Positions 11,350-23,395 of a DNA stretch of 64,000 nucleotides are shown here, one piece after another. The position numbers were made by a program, and so were the translations under genes. The DNA is from Pictodentalium vernedei (Eukaryota > Mollusca > Scaphopoda > Dentaliida > Dentaliidae): NCBI GenBank assembly GCA_031216915.1, contig CM062294.1, positions 394,807,217 to 394,871,216 on the forward strand, written 5' to 3'. The notes under the pieces were generated by a model. The model did not search any database, was not told the origin of the DNA, and was given only the letters and a program-made list of their open reading frames with translations. Numbering within the stretch: the first letter of the stretch is position 1; every line of letters begins with the position of its first letter.

Positions 11350-14076
11350 TCACCCCGTCGACCTAGGGACGTCTGACCTTTTATCTCGGCCAGAATAACG
11401 TCCCCCACGTGAGTCGCTGCCTTGACGGTCTCTAGAATAAGACCTAGAGGACGCATAGGAACCTCTATAGGAACTTCTCTTGGGCATACTTGTCCCAGAA
11501 GTGCCTGTCTTACTCTTTTCTGCTGTATCCGACCTTTTAGAAGCAGATTTGAATAGCAGATAATCCGAAGCTTTCTCAGTTATCTGATCATAGATTGCTG
11601 AAAGCTTGCCATCGAAGAGAAGCTCTCCGGAGACCGAAGCGACTCTGAGAGAGTTTTTCACCTTACCATCCACGCGCGTGGATGTAGCTAGGGCCGCATT
11701 ACGTCTAACCAACTCCAGGTTTGCCACTGAAAGGGCGGAGTTATACGCGGAATAAGCTATTGCCCTTGAAAGAACTCTTAAGGAAGATAGTACATCCTGG
11801 AATTCTTTCCCTTCAAGGCGTAATGAAAACGCTTTAGTAAGGTGATCTGCATACAATAATGCGTCTAAGATAACTCTGTTAGACATTATTGTCGTTTCCA
11901 ACATCGCGGTTGAAATTGACATAGACGACAGTATAGATCATTCTAGATCTTCCGCCTGATCGTCTAGAAGCAGAGGAACTCTCGGTATGCCCTGTCCTGA
12001 CGTTTCGAAATTATTCCTTGAATTGATGAAAGGCAGATGTAGAGCATTCGCCGATAAGAAACCTGACTTGCTCATTTTGGTAGCAAGCTTATATATAGCG
12101 TCCTACACTAGTTCAAATGTTCTTGTGACATTATTGGACTGTGTCGGAAACTCAGAGACGATGTCCCTAAACCGATAAAATTATTCCGTGTCCAGTGATG
12201 CTAACAGTTTCTTATCCGGCATCGCAGCCTTTTGGTCCGACAGAACAACTTCTGAAAGATAATGCCGGATGATATCTACGGCAACTTTATGTTGTTCCGA
12301 AAGGGAAAAACCAACTCCTCGGTATCCCTTTGCCATCCTGTCGGACCACTTGAAATTCTCGGTCGTCCGTACCTGATGCATCAGCGGAGCGTACCGACCC
12401 AGCGTCGTCGGACAAATCCTGATCCAACAGAGATTCTGTCATCTGCTGGGATGCTGCGATAATTTGTGCTATTTGTAATAGCATGTCCGTTACGGAGACC
12501 TGTGGAGCAGCGGTCTTACGTTACTTAGCTGCTGAAAGCTCCCTGGACGTTAACTCCTGCATATTTCTTATGCGAACGTCCGGAGTCTATAGGCCTCGTA
12601 TTTCTGACTACCGGATGGCGTGACCTGGTCGCCGTGAAAGCCTTGGTTGGCGAGACTGGCTAGATAACAGTGGTCATGTAGTCAAGGTGCGGTCGTGTGC
12701 ACTGCCGTGAGGATGAGGAAGCCATTAGAGCAGTCTCTCCGGACTGTCTATATAACGGAGCGTCCCGAGCGGTGGAGGCATGCTCCGAATGAGAAACATT
12801 TGTACCACAACATCTGTTCTCAGATGTTGTTGTACGAGAGAGGGATCTCTCTCACTCGCAGCTCGGGTGGACCTGGACAAGCTAGGAACCAGACTTAAAG
12901 GCTTCCTCCGTACCCTCCTCGTATCCATCGTCACTGGGTGTGCACGTAGTATATTTTATAGTGCTCGCATCACCCAAATCTCCTTCCTGGACCGCAACGG
13001 ACGAACCTGGTTACCGAACCATTTGATGAATGGACGCTACACCGGGCGAGCTAGCGGATGCCAAAGCCGTCGATCCTACTTGGGACCTCTTAGGCAATTG
13101 ACGTAATATCATGAGCACTTATCCGCTAGCTCTTCATTTGACTGTGACGACAGAAGCACACTTTTTGAAGACATCTCAGAAAATCACCGCATTCCTATTC
13201 CTGAATGAGGCCTGTGGGGCCGTGACTTACATAATATCCACTGGCAGCTCCAGAGACATTCATTCCTGCATTTATATAATATGCGAACGTCCCCGTCCCA
13301 TCAGGAAAGACCTCATATCCTTGGCTAACAGATGAAATAACCTGGTCGACAATATTCCCTGGTCGGCAAAGCAGGAGCTCTAGGAACGTTCATTCCTGCA
13401 TTTATATAATATGCGAACGTCCCCTGAAACTCTGTGGTCACAAGCCAAGGTGCGGTGGTGTGTGTTGACATGAGGATGAGAAAGCCCATAACACAGCCAG
13501 TTCGGACTGTTGTAAGAGAGAGGGGGCCTCTCTCGCTCGCGGTCCGGATAGACCTGGACGAGCTAGCTACTAGACGGACAGGCTTCCTCCGTACTATCCT
13601 CGGATCCGTCGTTGCTGGGTGTACACGTTCCAAGATTATAGTGCTCGCGTCACCCATACTGCTTCCCAGAACCGTAACGGACAAACCCGGCTGCCGAGCC
13701 ATTCGATGAATGGTCGCTACACCGGGTGGACTAGCAGACGATCAATGCCTTCGATCCTACTAGGGACCTCTTCGGCAATTGTCGTATTACCCTGAGCACT
13801 TAGCCGCTAGCCCTAACACTGCAACGGCGGAGACACACTTGTTGAAGACATCACAAAAACATCACTCTGAATTCTGAAAAATAAAATGATAATATAGAGT
13901 GACCCTACGGAGAGAGGACCGGTACGGACCCCTCCCCGCAAACACAATATCATGACACACGCCTCCAACGTTGTCATTTCAATCAACACACACAGAGCAG
14001 GAATTAGTGCAAATACATTGAACCTGAGAATTAGAGGAAGATATCCTCGCATTATAAATAAAAAATATTTTTTCAT
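11350..14076 (-). pseudogene. gag: gag of A2, broken
   Basis: The C-terminal half is open at 11350-11922 and shows ANLELVRRNAALATS followed by a Ser/Arg-rich tail. Further upstream the frame is broken repeatedly (12181-12484, 12725-12934, 13325-13702). By alignment with A4 the start codon is expected at 14074-14076 (CAT on the plus strand). A short direct duplication, CATTCCTGCATTTATATAAT, appears at about 13260 and 13390. Confidence 0.7.
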
Positions 14077-14483
14077 CAATAAAAAATACACAGTCATATT
14101 AGTCGCACTATCCCTTGAAATAAAGATACATAATATAACATAATCCATTATAATCTTGAAAGAAAATAATTTTCAAAAAAAAAAAAATTTTGGAAAAAAT
14201 TTTTCAGAAGAGCCCAAGTTCCCAATGGGAACACCGAGCCCAAATGGATCCCAAAAAAGCCTAAGTGTGGACAAAATTTTTTAAAACATTTCAAAAAATT
14301 AATGCAACTCTTACATACAATATTAATGCATCTTGCTATGTCTAAACTAATGTAAAGGCAAGAAATCACTATCAGCAGTAACCGTTGTCAATGTAAACAA
14401 GAAGAAAAACCGGAAACATGACTCCAGGCACTTATAAACATGGCCCGAAATCAGTTACCAACTTAAACACTATCTGATGCAAA
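14077..14483 (-). promoter_or_regulatory. 5' leader of A2, part 1 (interrupted by A3)
   Basis: This A/T-rich leader includes a stem-loop AGTTCCCAATGGGAAC (about 14217-14232). It ends at ...TATCTGATGCAAA, where A3 is inserted. The leader resumes at 21463 with ACAGAGA, which restores the leader sequence of uninterrupted copies. Confidence 0.75.
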
Positions 14484-14710
14484 GTTAAAAAATTTATAGT
14501 AATTTATATATTTTTTATACTTACCAATGACCCAGACATAGCTGGTGCTAACTCTTAAAATATAGGGCCAAACACAAATTTTGCCCCCCAATCCCCAAAA
14601 TTTGCATCTAAAACTAAAGAAAACATGTCCTGAAAGGCCCTCCACACCTCGCCCCCACTGCGCATGCGCAGTGTCAAGGACGTTCCGAAATTGGCGCCAT
14701 TTATCATTCT
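14484..14710. repeat. Left inverted terminal repeat of A3
   Basis: It pairs with 21262-21462 with no mismatch that I can see in the inner portion. It carries the perfect palindrome CTGCGCATGCGCAG at 14658-14671 and ATTGGCGCCAT downstream. Confidence 0.92.
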
Positions 14711-14785
14711 AATAACCAGTGCCTGGTAAGCGCTATGTACTCAGCGGGGAGGCAAGAGTTCCCAACTCCTGGGAGGGCCATCCCC

Positions 14786-14874
14786 GTCTGGGTCATTGGT
14801 AAGTATAAAAAATATATAAATTACTATAAATTTTTTAACATTTTTATACTGTACCAATGACCCAGACATAGCTG
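14786..14874. repeat. Internal complementary region of A3
   Basis: 14786-14839 complements the left terminus of A3 and 14840-14874 complements its right terminus, directly abutting. The arrangement is the same as in A2 and A4. Confidence 0.92.
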
Positions 14875-15429
14875 AATAGTAAAAAGGCTGGAGGGCCAAG
14901 GACATAGAGCAAAATGGAATACGCTCAATAAAATAAAATAGAGTCATCCCCTGTAGGGAAAAGAAGTAATAGGCCTTACATGTATCTTTCTTATTTATGA
15001 TAAATTAGAAAGATACAACACCTTCCAAAAATTGAGCTTCATACATCCATGTACTCTATTAATATCCAATAATCCTTATACTAATAATTTTTAAAGTAAG
15101 CCAATAATAAAGTAAGTCTAGAGAATAGAGACTCTTATACTCCTAAAAGTGTCTGAGAATTGCATAATCATGTCCGTTGACATATGCAATATTCAAAAGC
15201 TATACTTTAAAAACTAAGACTTGAATGAATTTTATAAACTTAAACTTCTCACTAAACAACCATCCCAATAACAGCTCAGAATTACTAACTCCGGAGGAGG
15301 TATCCCCTTGTTTTCATAGTAAAAACAGGTGACCCAAGGGAACACCCTCCCCCCCCCTTTTTCTTGCCCTGGGTCAAATAGCCCAGAGCGAAGAGGGCAG
15401 CCGAACGGAGACACTGCCGAAACAGACAG

Positions 15430-16560
15430 CCTACCTAGCTATAGTAGCAACTGTTAAGTGAATGACATTCTGAGCAGTAGATAATAGACCTAACAATAGA
15501 GGCCTCCAGAAATGGACTCGATATTTCTGAGATAAAATTCATGAATGGATGGCTGAGCGCAATGAGCAGCCTTCAAAAATCTATAATAGCAACACTATTA
15601 ATGTAAGCCCAAGAAGTAGAAGAACTCTTACTTCATGAGCCGAAATCTTAAGCACAACTGCTAAGCCAATGATATACCATAAGCAGTACGCTAGTTAATA
15701 GAATCGATTAACAATAAAATGGAGCGTAACGTCCTTCTACTAGACATCAAAGACAGAAGAAGCTTACGCCCTTGTAATAAACAGATATCTGTTTATAAAT
15801 ACATAAACTGTACCCGGAAAGAGTAAAGGCCTATGCCCATACGAAGACGGAAGGACCTTAAAATAATAGGTTCCGGATAATAGGAGCCTAACTCTTATGC
15901 AACAATCCAACCTAAATAGTAACGGAAGTATTGATTCCGAAACTATGAAAGTGAAAATCATCCATCGATAGTGCATGAAACTCACTGACTCTACAGTAAA
16001 AGAGAAACCAACAGAATTACTGTCTAAAAGGTCAGAATTTGAAAACTACTGTTTCCAGAGGCTCAAATGATTACTTAGCTAAATAAGAACCGAAGTTAAA
16101 ATCCGTATAGGAATTTAATCTAAAGATTCTAAGTCTATTTATCAAAAAGTTACTAACTGACTTAGATAAAGAGACAAAAGACTCAATTGTAAACTATCGT
16201 AGAGTGCATAGGTATGAGGTAACAAACCTATAACCTAAATAACAACAGGCTGCAGTAGATCTTGTGAAACAAGTATACTAAAAACTAGCAATGCGTAGTA
16301 TGGAGGGATCAACAATATGAACATAATGATCCCTACACCACGACGGAAGAGCCTCCACTTTAGCCGCATAGAATAGCGAAGAAGAGGATCTCCTATAGTA
16401 AGAAATCGCGTCCAAAGCTCGTCCAGTACAGTGCTTACAATGCAATACGGACCACACAACGGAATACATGAAGGTTGCGACCTTGCTGGTTGTGATAAAG
16501 ATGACACGATTTACCCAGTGAAAAAAGATCCTCACATAGAGGAAGATTTCACGTTAAGAT
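15430..16560 (-). pseudogene. Tyrosine recombinase remnant of A3
   Basis: The remnant is collinear with the A4 YR over most of its length, but small indels and stops break it into short frames (15764-15985, 16235-16507, 16278-16535). The recognisable order of blocks from C- to N-terminus along the plus strand is kept, so the gene decayed by point changes more than by deletion. Confidence 0.7.
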
Positions 16561-17345
16561 CCACAGTAGACAAGAGAGTAAATTACTCATGATCTCTGTG
16601 AAGATAGAGATGCTATCAACAGAAATGTATTGTGGTTGTTTATCTTAGCAATACCTGCTAAAACAACAGCGCCGGAGGATACGCGTATCCTATCATTGCG
16701 TCCTATAGATCAATAGAGCGTTAACAGTATTAGCTCAGAGATCTGGACAAGCCAACACATACGTCTGCAATTGATTAGCAAGCTGTGTCATAATAAAACA
16801 TCATTGGGCACTCCCATAGATAGCAAATCTGATTAAATACTTGTTTGTTGAGAGTCCATTCTGACAGCAACAAGCGACCCGTAAGAGAACGGGAGTGCGA
16901 TAAAACAATCAGACGACCCAGAATATGACGGACCAAAACTGAACTTGGTGTACTATAACCAACAGACGGATTCTTTCCATTAAATTGAATAACGGAAACG
17001 AAAGAGTGCCTCCCTGGTTCCGGAGATACGCCACTACTGTCGAATTAAAGGACAGGAATTTGGGCATGCGTTTCTGAATAATGTTCATGCAATGACATAA
17101 AGCAAGCCTAAAAAAACATTATTCCGCGGAAGTTAAACTGATAGCTAAAAGACTGCGGAACCCAAAGACCCTGGCACTTCGAATCCGTAGGGATCAGTAT
17201 ATATCCCAATCTGTTTGACTGGCAACCGTCATAACAGCCACACTAGGGTCCGGCAACTGCGGCGGCACTCTCTGAGTCAACCACCGAATGTTTGCCCCAG
17301 TCTGAATCTTTTGTAACACTAGATAGACAAGAGAATGTATAAATC
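16560..17345 (-). pseudogene. RNase H remnant of A3; RT deleted
   Basis: The RNase H region matches A4 at 35830-36520, with blocks such as CGGACCCTAGTG and GGATACGCGTATCC. At about 17345 the sequence switches directly to the gag C-terminal block (TTGCCGTCGAAGAGAAGCTC). The whole RT palm, including YxDD, is absent. A3 must have depended on another copy for reverse transcription if it moved in this state, or lost the region afterwards. Confidence 0.75.
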
Positions 17346-20300
17346 AAGCAATTCATGGATTGCCGGAAAGTTGCCGTCGAAGAGAAGCTCCTCCGAGAAC
17401 GAAGCGACTCTGAGAGAGTTCTTAACCTACTATCCACGCGTGGATGTAGCTAGGGCTGCATCACGTCTAACCAACTCCAATCAGCCACTGAAGGGCGGAG
17501 TTATACGTGAACAAACTACTGCCCTCAAAAGAAATTACATTGAGAATAATATCCCGTAAATCTTTTCTTGAAGACGTAATGATAACGCCTCAGTAAGGCG
17601 GATTACGTATAATAAAGCGTCTAAGTTAAGTCTACTATACATAATGTCGTTCCCAACATTGAAATTGGAAAAGACATAAACGGCGAAAAAGAATATATGC
17701 AGTCTTTAATCACACCGTCTAGACGCATATGAACTCTCGGTATGCCCTGCTCTGCCAAAATAAACTATATGTAAAAAAAGATAAAATGGCAGAAATGAGC
17801 CACGCGGACAAGAAACTAAACTATCATGCTTAGTAGCAGGCTTGTATATATATATATAATATATATAGCGTCGAAAAATAAAACACATGTTGTAATGACA
17901 ATATTGGACTGCGTCGGTAAGTCAGGGACAAAGTCCCTGTACCGATCGAAAAATCCGAGTCCAATGACGCTATAAGTCTCTTATCCAAGATCGCAGCAAT
18001 GAAGTCCGAAAAATAATCACTGGAAGAAATGCCAGAAGATATGAAAGGCATCTTCCGATACTACTAAAGGGAAAACTCGAAATCTTTCGAATCCCTTTCG
18101 CCATCCTGTCGGACCCTATAAAGCGTTCGGTCGTCCGTAGCTTGATACAACCGCGGACCGCACCGACCCAGCGCCGTCGGATAATTCCTGATTCAACCGA
18201 GAAACCGTCAATTGCTGGGATGCTGCGAAACAACTGTGCTAACTCGGATAGCACGTCCGTCACTGAGGCCTGAGGAGCAGCGGTCTTACGATGCATTGCC
18301 GCAGGAAGCTCCGAGATCGTTACCCCGTGCATACTTCCAATATGCGAGCGAACGGAGTGTATAGGCCTCGTGTCCCTTGGCTACCGGATGGCGCGACCTA
18401 TTCGCTGTGGAATCACTGAATGCCGAAACTGATCGGATACTCGAGGTCACGTAGCCAATGTGCGGTCGTGTGCCCTGCTGTGAGGATGAGGAAGCATTAA
18501 AGACAGTCTCTCAGACTGTCAATATAACGGAGCGTCCCGAGCAATGGACATATGCTCCGAATGTAAAATATCTGAACCACAACATGCGGTCCCCTATGTT
18601 GTTGGCTTCCTCCGATCTGTCCTCAATCTGCCGTCACTGGGTGAGTACTAAAGTAATTAAAGTGCTCGCATCACCCAAATCTCCTTCCTAGACCGCAACG
18701 GACGAACCCGGCAGCCGAACCATTCGATGAATGTACGCTACACCGGGTGAGCTAGCGAATGTCATTCCGTAAGCGATAGACATATTCCATGAGCACTTAT
18801 TGCCGCTAACTCTTCATTAACTATGACGACAGAGGCACACTTTTGAAAGACATCTCCATAACTCTTCGAACAAGAAACCAGAAATGCTTGGATAGCAAGC
18901 ATAAAATAATAATATATATAGCGTCGTTCAATAATTCGAAAGTTTGTGTGACATTATTGGACTATGTCGGAACTGAGGGACGATGTCCCTGAACCGAACC
19001 AAAAATTTCTAAGTCCACCGACGCTATCAGTTTCTTATCCGGCATCGCAGCATATGTTGTTCCGAAAGGGAAAGCTTTTCGGTATCCCGTCGGACCGGAT
19101 GAAACTTTCGGACGTCCGTACCCGCTTCCGCGGAGCGTCCCGACCCAGCATCGTCGGATAAAATATATGCGACAGATTCAGTTGATGCTGGGATGCTGCG
19201 ATAAACTGTGCTATTAAGGAAAGCACGTCCGTTCCCGAGGCCTGTGCAGTAGCGGATTTACGATGCATTGCCGCTGGAAGCTCCGTGTACGTTGACTCCC
19301 GCACACTTCCTATGCGAACGTCCGGAGTCTGCAGGGCTCGAGTCCCCGGCTACCGACCCAGCGCTGTCGGATAATTCTCGATCCGACACCGTTTCTGTCG
19401 GCTGCTGGGATGCTGCGATAAGCTGTGCTATGTGCACAAGAATGTCCGGCGTCGAGACCTGCGGAGGCGCAGTCTATCGGTGCTTCGCCGAGGGCAGCTC
19501 CGCATCAGATGGCTCCCGCATACTTCCTATGCGAACGTCCGGAGTCCATCGGTCTCGAATCCCTGGCTGCCGGATGGTGTGACCTGGTCGCCGAAGAATC
19601 CTTGATCGGCGAAGCTGGTAATATATCGGCGGTCACGCAGCCAAGGTGCGGTCGTGTGCGCTGACGAGAAGAGGAAGCCTTAGCAGTCTCAGCGGACTGC
19701 CTATACAACGGAGCGTCCCGAGCGACGGACGTACGCTCCGCTAACGACACATTTGTACCACAACATCTGGGGCCAGATGTTGTTGAACGAGAGAGGGGCC
19801 TCTCTCGCTTGCCGTCCGGATGGACCGGAACGAGCTATGAACCGGACTAAAAGGCTTCCTCCGTTCTCCCTCCGATCCGCCGCCACTGGGTGTGCATTAA
19901 GTTAATTTTATAGTGCTCGCATCACCCCAAAATTCCTTCTAGACCGCAACGGACGAACCCGGCTGCCGAACCATTCGGTGAATGGACGCTACACCGGGCG
20001 AGCTAGCGGACGTCAAAGGCCGTCGAACCTACTAGGGTCCTCTTAGGCAATTGGCGTATTACATGAGCACTTTTCCGCTAGCCCTTCATTAATTGTGACG
20101 ACGGAGGCACACTGTTGGAAGACATCACAGATACATCACCCTAATCTTGATCGTCTGAAATAGAAATTGATAAAGTAGAGTGACCCTGCGGGGAAAGGAC
20201 CGGAGTGTCCAAATCCCCAACAACATACCGTGACATACGCTTCCCATATTGTCATCGAAATCATACGATACAGAACAGGAGTTAATGCGAGTACACTGAC

Positions 20301-20368
20301 CACATATAGAATGATAATAAGGTCAGAGGAAGACTTCCTCCTAAAACAATAGATCAATATCCTTTCAA
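17346..20368 (-). pseudogene. gag: Mosaic gag of A3 with a repeated segment
   Basis: The gag block around GCTGGGATGCTGCGATAA appears three times (about 18200, 19190 and 19410). The last copy (about 19346-20368) is clearly closer to A1 than to the first two. By alignment the gag start codon is 20366-20368, but the plus strand reads CAA where other copies read CAT, so ATG became TTG. Frameshifts are frequent. The array looks like recombination or template switching between subfamilies. Confidence 0.65.
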
Positions 20369-21261
20369 TGTGAAAAGAAAACAAGTCCTGGTACTCGCAC
20401 TAACCCCTGGCAATCAAAATACATAATAATAATATGATCCATTAATATAGAAAAAATAATTGAAATCAAAATATTTTGAAAAAATATTTTTTCAGAACAG
20501 CCCAAGTTTCTGAAAAGTAACGTTGAGCCCCAATGGATCCCAAGCCTAAGTGTGGACAAAAATTTTAAAAATATTTTAAACAATTTATTCAACACTTACG
20601 AACAATAATAATGTATCTAGTTATGATTAAAATAACATAAAGATATTATTATTTAGAAATCCCCCCTCACACAGAGGGCTGTTGTAAATGTAAACAATGA
20701 GTGTAAAAACACTAAAATAAGACTCCAGGCACCCAGGCCCGAAATCAGTTACCAAAAATACACCATCTGATGCAAAACAGAGACTTCCAGGGAAGAAACT
20801 GCAGAACATCAGATGGTAGATGCAGAACACAACGCCTAACCACCCGTAGGTGAAGACGTAAACATGGGGAAAGAACAGAATTCATTCTGTTATTAAGCTA
20901 AAACTCCCAAGAAATTTTAGTAATAATAATTACAGAAACTATGCCAAAAGCATGGGAGAATAGCAAGGGGGAACTTAAAGGACAGGGAGAGAGGAAAAAC
21001 ACTTGAAAAAACAGTGTAACTAAATAATCAGAATGACAACAAAATGGCTGCTGCCTTGAAAATAGGTAACTTAACATAATTTCATTAAAAAATTTTAAGT
21101 TACAGCCCTGATAATATTCTGTCACACATTCTTTTCCTCTCCTCCTTTTCTATCCTCCTTAGAATCACCATTTCACTAATATTTATGTGTCTGGCATCAT
21201 TTAAACTGAGATTTAAAAGCACAAAGATCAGTCAGATGTTAACTGATGAAGGGCCAAACTT
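20369..21261 (-). promoter_or_regulatory. 5' leader of A3
   Basis: It has the same layout as A1 and A4: the stem-loop CCCAAGTTTCTGAAAAGTAAC near 20498, an inverted repeat ACCATCTGATG/CATCAGATGGT at 20762-20817, ACAGAATTCATTCTGT, and CTCCCA/TGGGAG. No coding capacity is conserved. Confidence 0.65.
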
Positions 21262-21462
21262 AGAATGATAAATGGCGCCAATTTCGGAACGTCCTTGACA
21301 CTGCGCATGCGCAGTGGGGGCGAGGTGTGGAGGGCCTTTCAGGACATGTTTTCTTTAGTTTTAGATGCAAATTTTGGGGATTGGGGGGCAAAATTTGTGT
21401 TTGGCCCTATATTTTAAGAGTTAGCACCAGCTATGTCTGGGTCATTGGTACAGTATAAAAAT
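21262..21462. repeat. Right inverted terminal repeat of A3
   Basis: It is the inverted partner of 14484-14710. It contains CTGCGCATGCGCAG at 21301-21314 and ends CAGTATAAAAAT at 21462. Confidence 0.92.
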
Positions 21463-21941
21463 ACAGAGATTTCCATAGAAGAAACTGCAGAACATCAGAT
21501 GGCAGATGCAGATCACAACGCCTAAACACCTAAGGGTGAGAACGTCAACATGGGGAAAAGAACAGAAATTCATTCTGTTACGAAGCCAAAACTCCCAAGA
21601 AATTTTAGTAATAATTATTACAGAAAATATGCCAAAAGCATGGGAGAATAGCAAGGGGGGAATAAAGGAAAGGGAGAGAGGCAACACTGATCAAGCAGTG
21701 GAACTTTCATAGCAAGAATGATAACAACAGGCTCATGCCTCGAAATTAGGGAACATAACAAAATTTCATAAAAAATTTTAAGTCACAGCCCTGATTATTT
21801 CCTGCCACTGAATTTTCCTCTCATCCTTCTATTTCCTCTTTAGATCCACCATTTCTCTCATATTTATGTGTCTGGCATCATTTAAACTGAGATTTACAAG
21901 CACAAATATCAGTCAGATGTGAACTGATGAAGGGCCAAACA
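21463..21941 (-). promoter_or_regulatory. 5' leader of A2, part 2
   Basis: This is the continuation of the A2 leader after A3. It holds ACAGAAATTCATTCTGT and CACTGATCAAGCAGTG inverted repeats and matches 40060-40540 of A4. Confidence 0.75.
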
Positions 21942-22143
21942 AAGAATGACTTTTGGCGCCAATTTCGAGACCTCCTTGACACTGCGCATGCACAGTGGAG
22001 GAAAGGTATGGAGGACCATATAGGACATGTAATTTTCGGTTTTAGATGCAAATTTTGGGGATTGGGGGGTAAAATTTGTGTTTGGCCCTAGAATTTAAGA
22101 GTTAGCACCAGCTAAGTCTGGGTCATTGGTACAGTATAAAAAT
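21942..22143. repeat. Right inverted terminal repeat of A2
   Basis: It pairs with 8254-8480. It has CTGCGCATGCACAG at 21982-21995 (one step from the palindrome) and TTTTGGCGCCAA, a perfect E2F-like core. Confidence 0.9.
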
Positions 22144-22163
22144 ATAGGCTGATGAAATCGTCA

Positions 22164-23395
22164 GATGTGTACCCATACGCGCAACTAGTAGAAAGTACCC
22201 ATACGCGCAACTACTAGAAAGCTGTATGACGGAGGGCCACCACAGATGCCGACATTATGTACATCATACAAGGTATGGGTACATATAGAAATGGATTGGA
22301 GGGGTGTCTAATTTGATGGATAAAGGGTTAATATCTCCGGAGCAAATTATCAGATTTGCATAAAAAAACTATACAGCACAGCACATCAGTAACCTGAATA
22401 AATATATAAAGTAACATGACAATCGGACTGATATTTTTTGAGTTATCTCAAGCCAAAGGGATTGGAGGAAGTTTCAATTTGAAGGATAAAGGGTTAATAT
22501 CTCGGGATCAAATCATCAGATTTACACCAAAAACTATACAGCTTGGCACATCAGTAACCTGAACACAAATATAAAGTAACTAGACAATCCAAGCAATATT
22601 TTTCAAGTTATCGAATGCCAAAGGGATTGGAGGAATTTTCAATTTGAAGGATAAAGGGTTAATATCTCAGGATCAAATTATCCGATTTATACCAAAAACT
22701 ATACAGCTTGGCACATCAGTAACCTGAACACAAATATAAAGTAACTTGACAATCCAAGCAATATTTTTCAAGTTATCGAATGCCAAAGGGATTGGAGGAA
22801 TTTTCAATTTGAAGGATAAAGGGTTAATATCTCAGGATTAAATTATCAGATTTACAGCAAAAACTATACAGCTCAGCACATCAGTAACCTAAACACAAAT
22901 ATAAAGTAACTTGACAATCCAAGCAATATTTTTCAAGTTATCGAATGCCAAAGGGATTGGAAAAAATTTGAATTTGAAGGATAAAGGGTTAATATCTCAG
23001 GATCAAATTATCCGATTTATACCAAAAACTATACAGCTCGGCACATCAGTAACCTGAACACAAATATAAAGTAACTAGACAACCCAAGCAATATTTTTCA
23101 AGTTATCGAATGCCAAAGGGATTGGAGAAATTTTCAATTTGAAGGATAAAGGGTTAATATCTCAGGATCAAATTATCCGATTTACACCAAAAACTATACA
23201 GCTCGGCACATCAGCAACCTGAACACAAATATAAAGTAACTTGACAATCCAAGTAATATTTTTCAAGTTATCGAATGCCAAAGAAATGGATACGGACGCC
23301 GGCCGGACGGATGGACAGACAGACGGATGGACAAATGACAGATGGTCACCCCGGATGCCGGCATTATGTGTACCATACATAGTATGGGTACACAT
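22164..23395. mobile_element. Tandem-core interspersed element H4
   Basis: The head ATGTGTACCCATAC (22165-22178) is the exact reverse complement of the tail GTATGGGTACACAT (23382-23395). The tail also folds on itself with the preceding TGTGTACCATAC into a hairpin. Between them lie six ~165-bp tandem units; the GGGTTA mark recurs at 22325, 22491, 22655, 22821, 22985 and 23151. A GACGGATGGACAGACAGACGG microsatellite-like run precedes the tail. This structure resembles HINE or pearl-type non-autonomous elements of bivalves. No coding capacity. Confidence 0.7.

Larger units (their letters stand above)
14484..21462 (-). mobile_element. DIRS-type retrotransposon A3, nested in A2
   Basis: This complete-ended element of 6979 bp runs from GTTAAAAAATTT to CAGTATAAAAAT. 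Its ITRs share private variants (TTAAAATATAGGG, AAACTAAAGAAAACATG, GGACGTTCCGAAATTGG), proving they pair with each other and not with A2. Removing it rejoins GATGCAAA and ACAGAGA, which equals the A4 sequence at about 40050. Integration was therefore precise, without duplication or loss. The coding region lacks RT and has a mosaic gag. Confidence 0.93.
8254..22143 (-). mobile_element. DIRS-type retrotransposon A2 (complete ends, degenerate, host of A3)
   Basis: The element is bounded by the shared family A termini, GTTAAAAAATTT on the left and CAGTATAAAAAT on the right. The two ITRs share private variants (TACCCCCCAATC, TTAAATTCTAGGG, AAACCGAAAATTACATG), which pairs these ends despite 13.9 kb between them. 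Without nested A3 the element is about 6.9 kb, close to A4 (7.1 kb). Minus-strand order is leader, gag, RT, RNase H, remnant YR, ICR, left ITR. No target duplication is seen. Coding regions are broken and most of YR is deleted, so mobility would need a helper element. Confidence 0.88.

Noticed and set aside
22321..23280. CRISPR-like regular repeats
   Set aside because: Units of ~165 bp are similar throughout, with no short repeats and unique spacers; the context is eukaryotic transposon DNA.
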